From: Oscillospiraceae bacterium
Lineage (GTDB): Bacteria; Bacillota; Clostridia; Monoglobales; WRAG01
Length of the DNA stretch: 48,730 nt
Direction: 5' to 3'
NCBI GenBank assembly: GCA_009780345.1
Contig: WRAG01000017.1
Coordinates: 1 to 48,730, forward strand
Part shown: positions 48,435-48,730 of the stretch, piece by piece
How the letters are laid out: every line of letters begins with the position of its first letter
How positions within the stretch are numbered: the stretch's first letter is position 1
Translations under genes and position numbers: made by a program
The notes under the pieces: model-generated
Database searches by the model: none
Told to the model about the DNA's origin: nothing
Seen by the model: only the letters and a program-made list of their open reading frames with translations

Positions 48435-48730
48435 TTTTTTGCTCCTTTCCAATGCGCCCTACGGGCGCGGGGTTAAGGCGCGTTGCGTCTTAGACCGTGC
48501 GGCGAACGCCGCATAGTTTTTAGGGCTTTGCCCTAAAAACCCTTTATTCAGAGCAAGGCTCTGGGGGGATTGCGCGGGCGCGCGCGGCGCGGCAAGGACC
48601 AGTCCTTGCCAATCCAGCATTTGAGACTTCGCTTGTGTGATTTTTCACAAGCGGTAGTCGAAAAGTGCAGGGGCGTAAGATTTTTGTGGTTTTTACAAAA
48701 ATCCACAGCCATCTGCCAAACTTTTGCGCG
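48435..48730 (+). repeat. Mosaic repeat cluster at the window end with H3
   Basis: No gene is seen. GCGCCCTACGGGCGC, AAGGCGCG, GCGGCGAACGCCGC, GGGCTTTGCCC, CAGAGC/GCTCTG, GCGCGGGCGCGC hairpins and P hairpin GGCAAGGAC-CA-GTCCTTGCC (48591-48610) precede H3 and a cut-off AAACTTTTGCGCG block. Confidence 0.8.
48620..48717 (+). repeat. Module H, copy 3
   Basis: TTTGAGACTT, arms CGCTTGTG/CACAAGCG, fixed AAAAGTGCAGGGGCGTAA, arms GATTTTTGT/ACAAAAATC, end CATCTGCC. It is inserted at the same CAATCCAGCA / AAACTTTTGCGC junction as H2, yet its stems differ completely from those of H2. Confidence 0.88.

Overview
The window looks like a chromosomal segment of a Bacillota (Firmicutes), most likely a clostridium-like anaerobe. 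The reasons are the gene order acpS - LolA-like lipoprotein - alr - mazF, the order ecfA1-ecfA2-ecfT-truA, strong TTGACA-N17-TATAAT promoters, AGGAGG ribosome binding sites, a copper-amine-oxidase-N-like secreted protein, and an ECF sigma factor next to a membrane protein. No rRNA, integrase, transposase, phage gene or CRISPR array was found.

Layout. 0.5-5.8 kb: a rearranged tryptophan cluster trpF-trpB-trpA-(URO-D-family gene)-trpD-trpC, tightly overlapped. 6.6-8.5 kb (minus): ECF sigma factor and probable anti-sigma. 8.8-12.9 kb: small membrane protein, acpS, lipoprotein, alr, mazF. 13.6-16.1 kb: secreted protein, gapA, small membrane protein. 16.2-26.2 kb (minus): methyltransferase, ecfA1, ecfA2, ecfT, truA, beta-propeller-like protein, ygiQ, secreted protein, folD. 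27-35.2 kb (minus): addB, tRNA-Arg (plus strand), acyl-CoA synthetase, aconitase. 35.2-39.2 kb: a candidate type I toxin-antitoxin locus, an Lrp ligand-domain protein with an aminotransferase, a zinc-ribbon protein, a split-type guaA. 39.5-42.5 kb: an AT-rich restriction-modification island. 42.7-48.4 kb: a truncated secreted protein, tRNA-Tyr and tRNA-Thr, mntP, a VanW-family protein, rho, cvpA.

The most unusual property is in the DNA between, and in places inside, the genes. Almost every long intergenic stretch is a mosaic of short palindromic modules. I name them here A (about 110 bp), B (about 70 bp), C (palindromes based on TTGCGTGA/TCACGCAA), H (about 95 bp), K (about 120 bp), M (about 68 bp), P (20-bp hairpins) and S (a composite scaffold of about 500 bp). 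Several modules occur as filled and empty sites within this window, which gives their ends and shows that they insert without visible target duplication, often at or in other hairpins. Their stems differ between copies but stay complementary, while the loops and bulges stay fixed, which is the signature of selection on structure. Two K copies and a related segment lie in frame inside truA, and a 123-bp segment lies in frame in ygiQ. One K copy forms the entire 5' leader of tRNA-Arg, and another, itself carrying an H copy, lies in the leader of the sigma-factor gene. This resembles the Rickettsia palindromic elements in behaviour, in an unrelated organism.

The second discovery is a 25-residue hydrophobic peptide gene with a near-perfect Shine-Dalgarno sequence. 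It is transcribed towards an oppositely oriented small RNA that shares its bidirectional terminator, which is the architecture of type I toxin-antitoxin systems.
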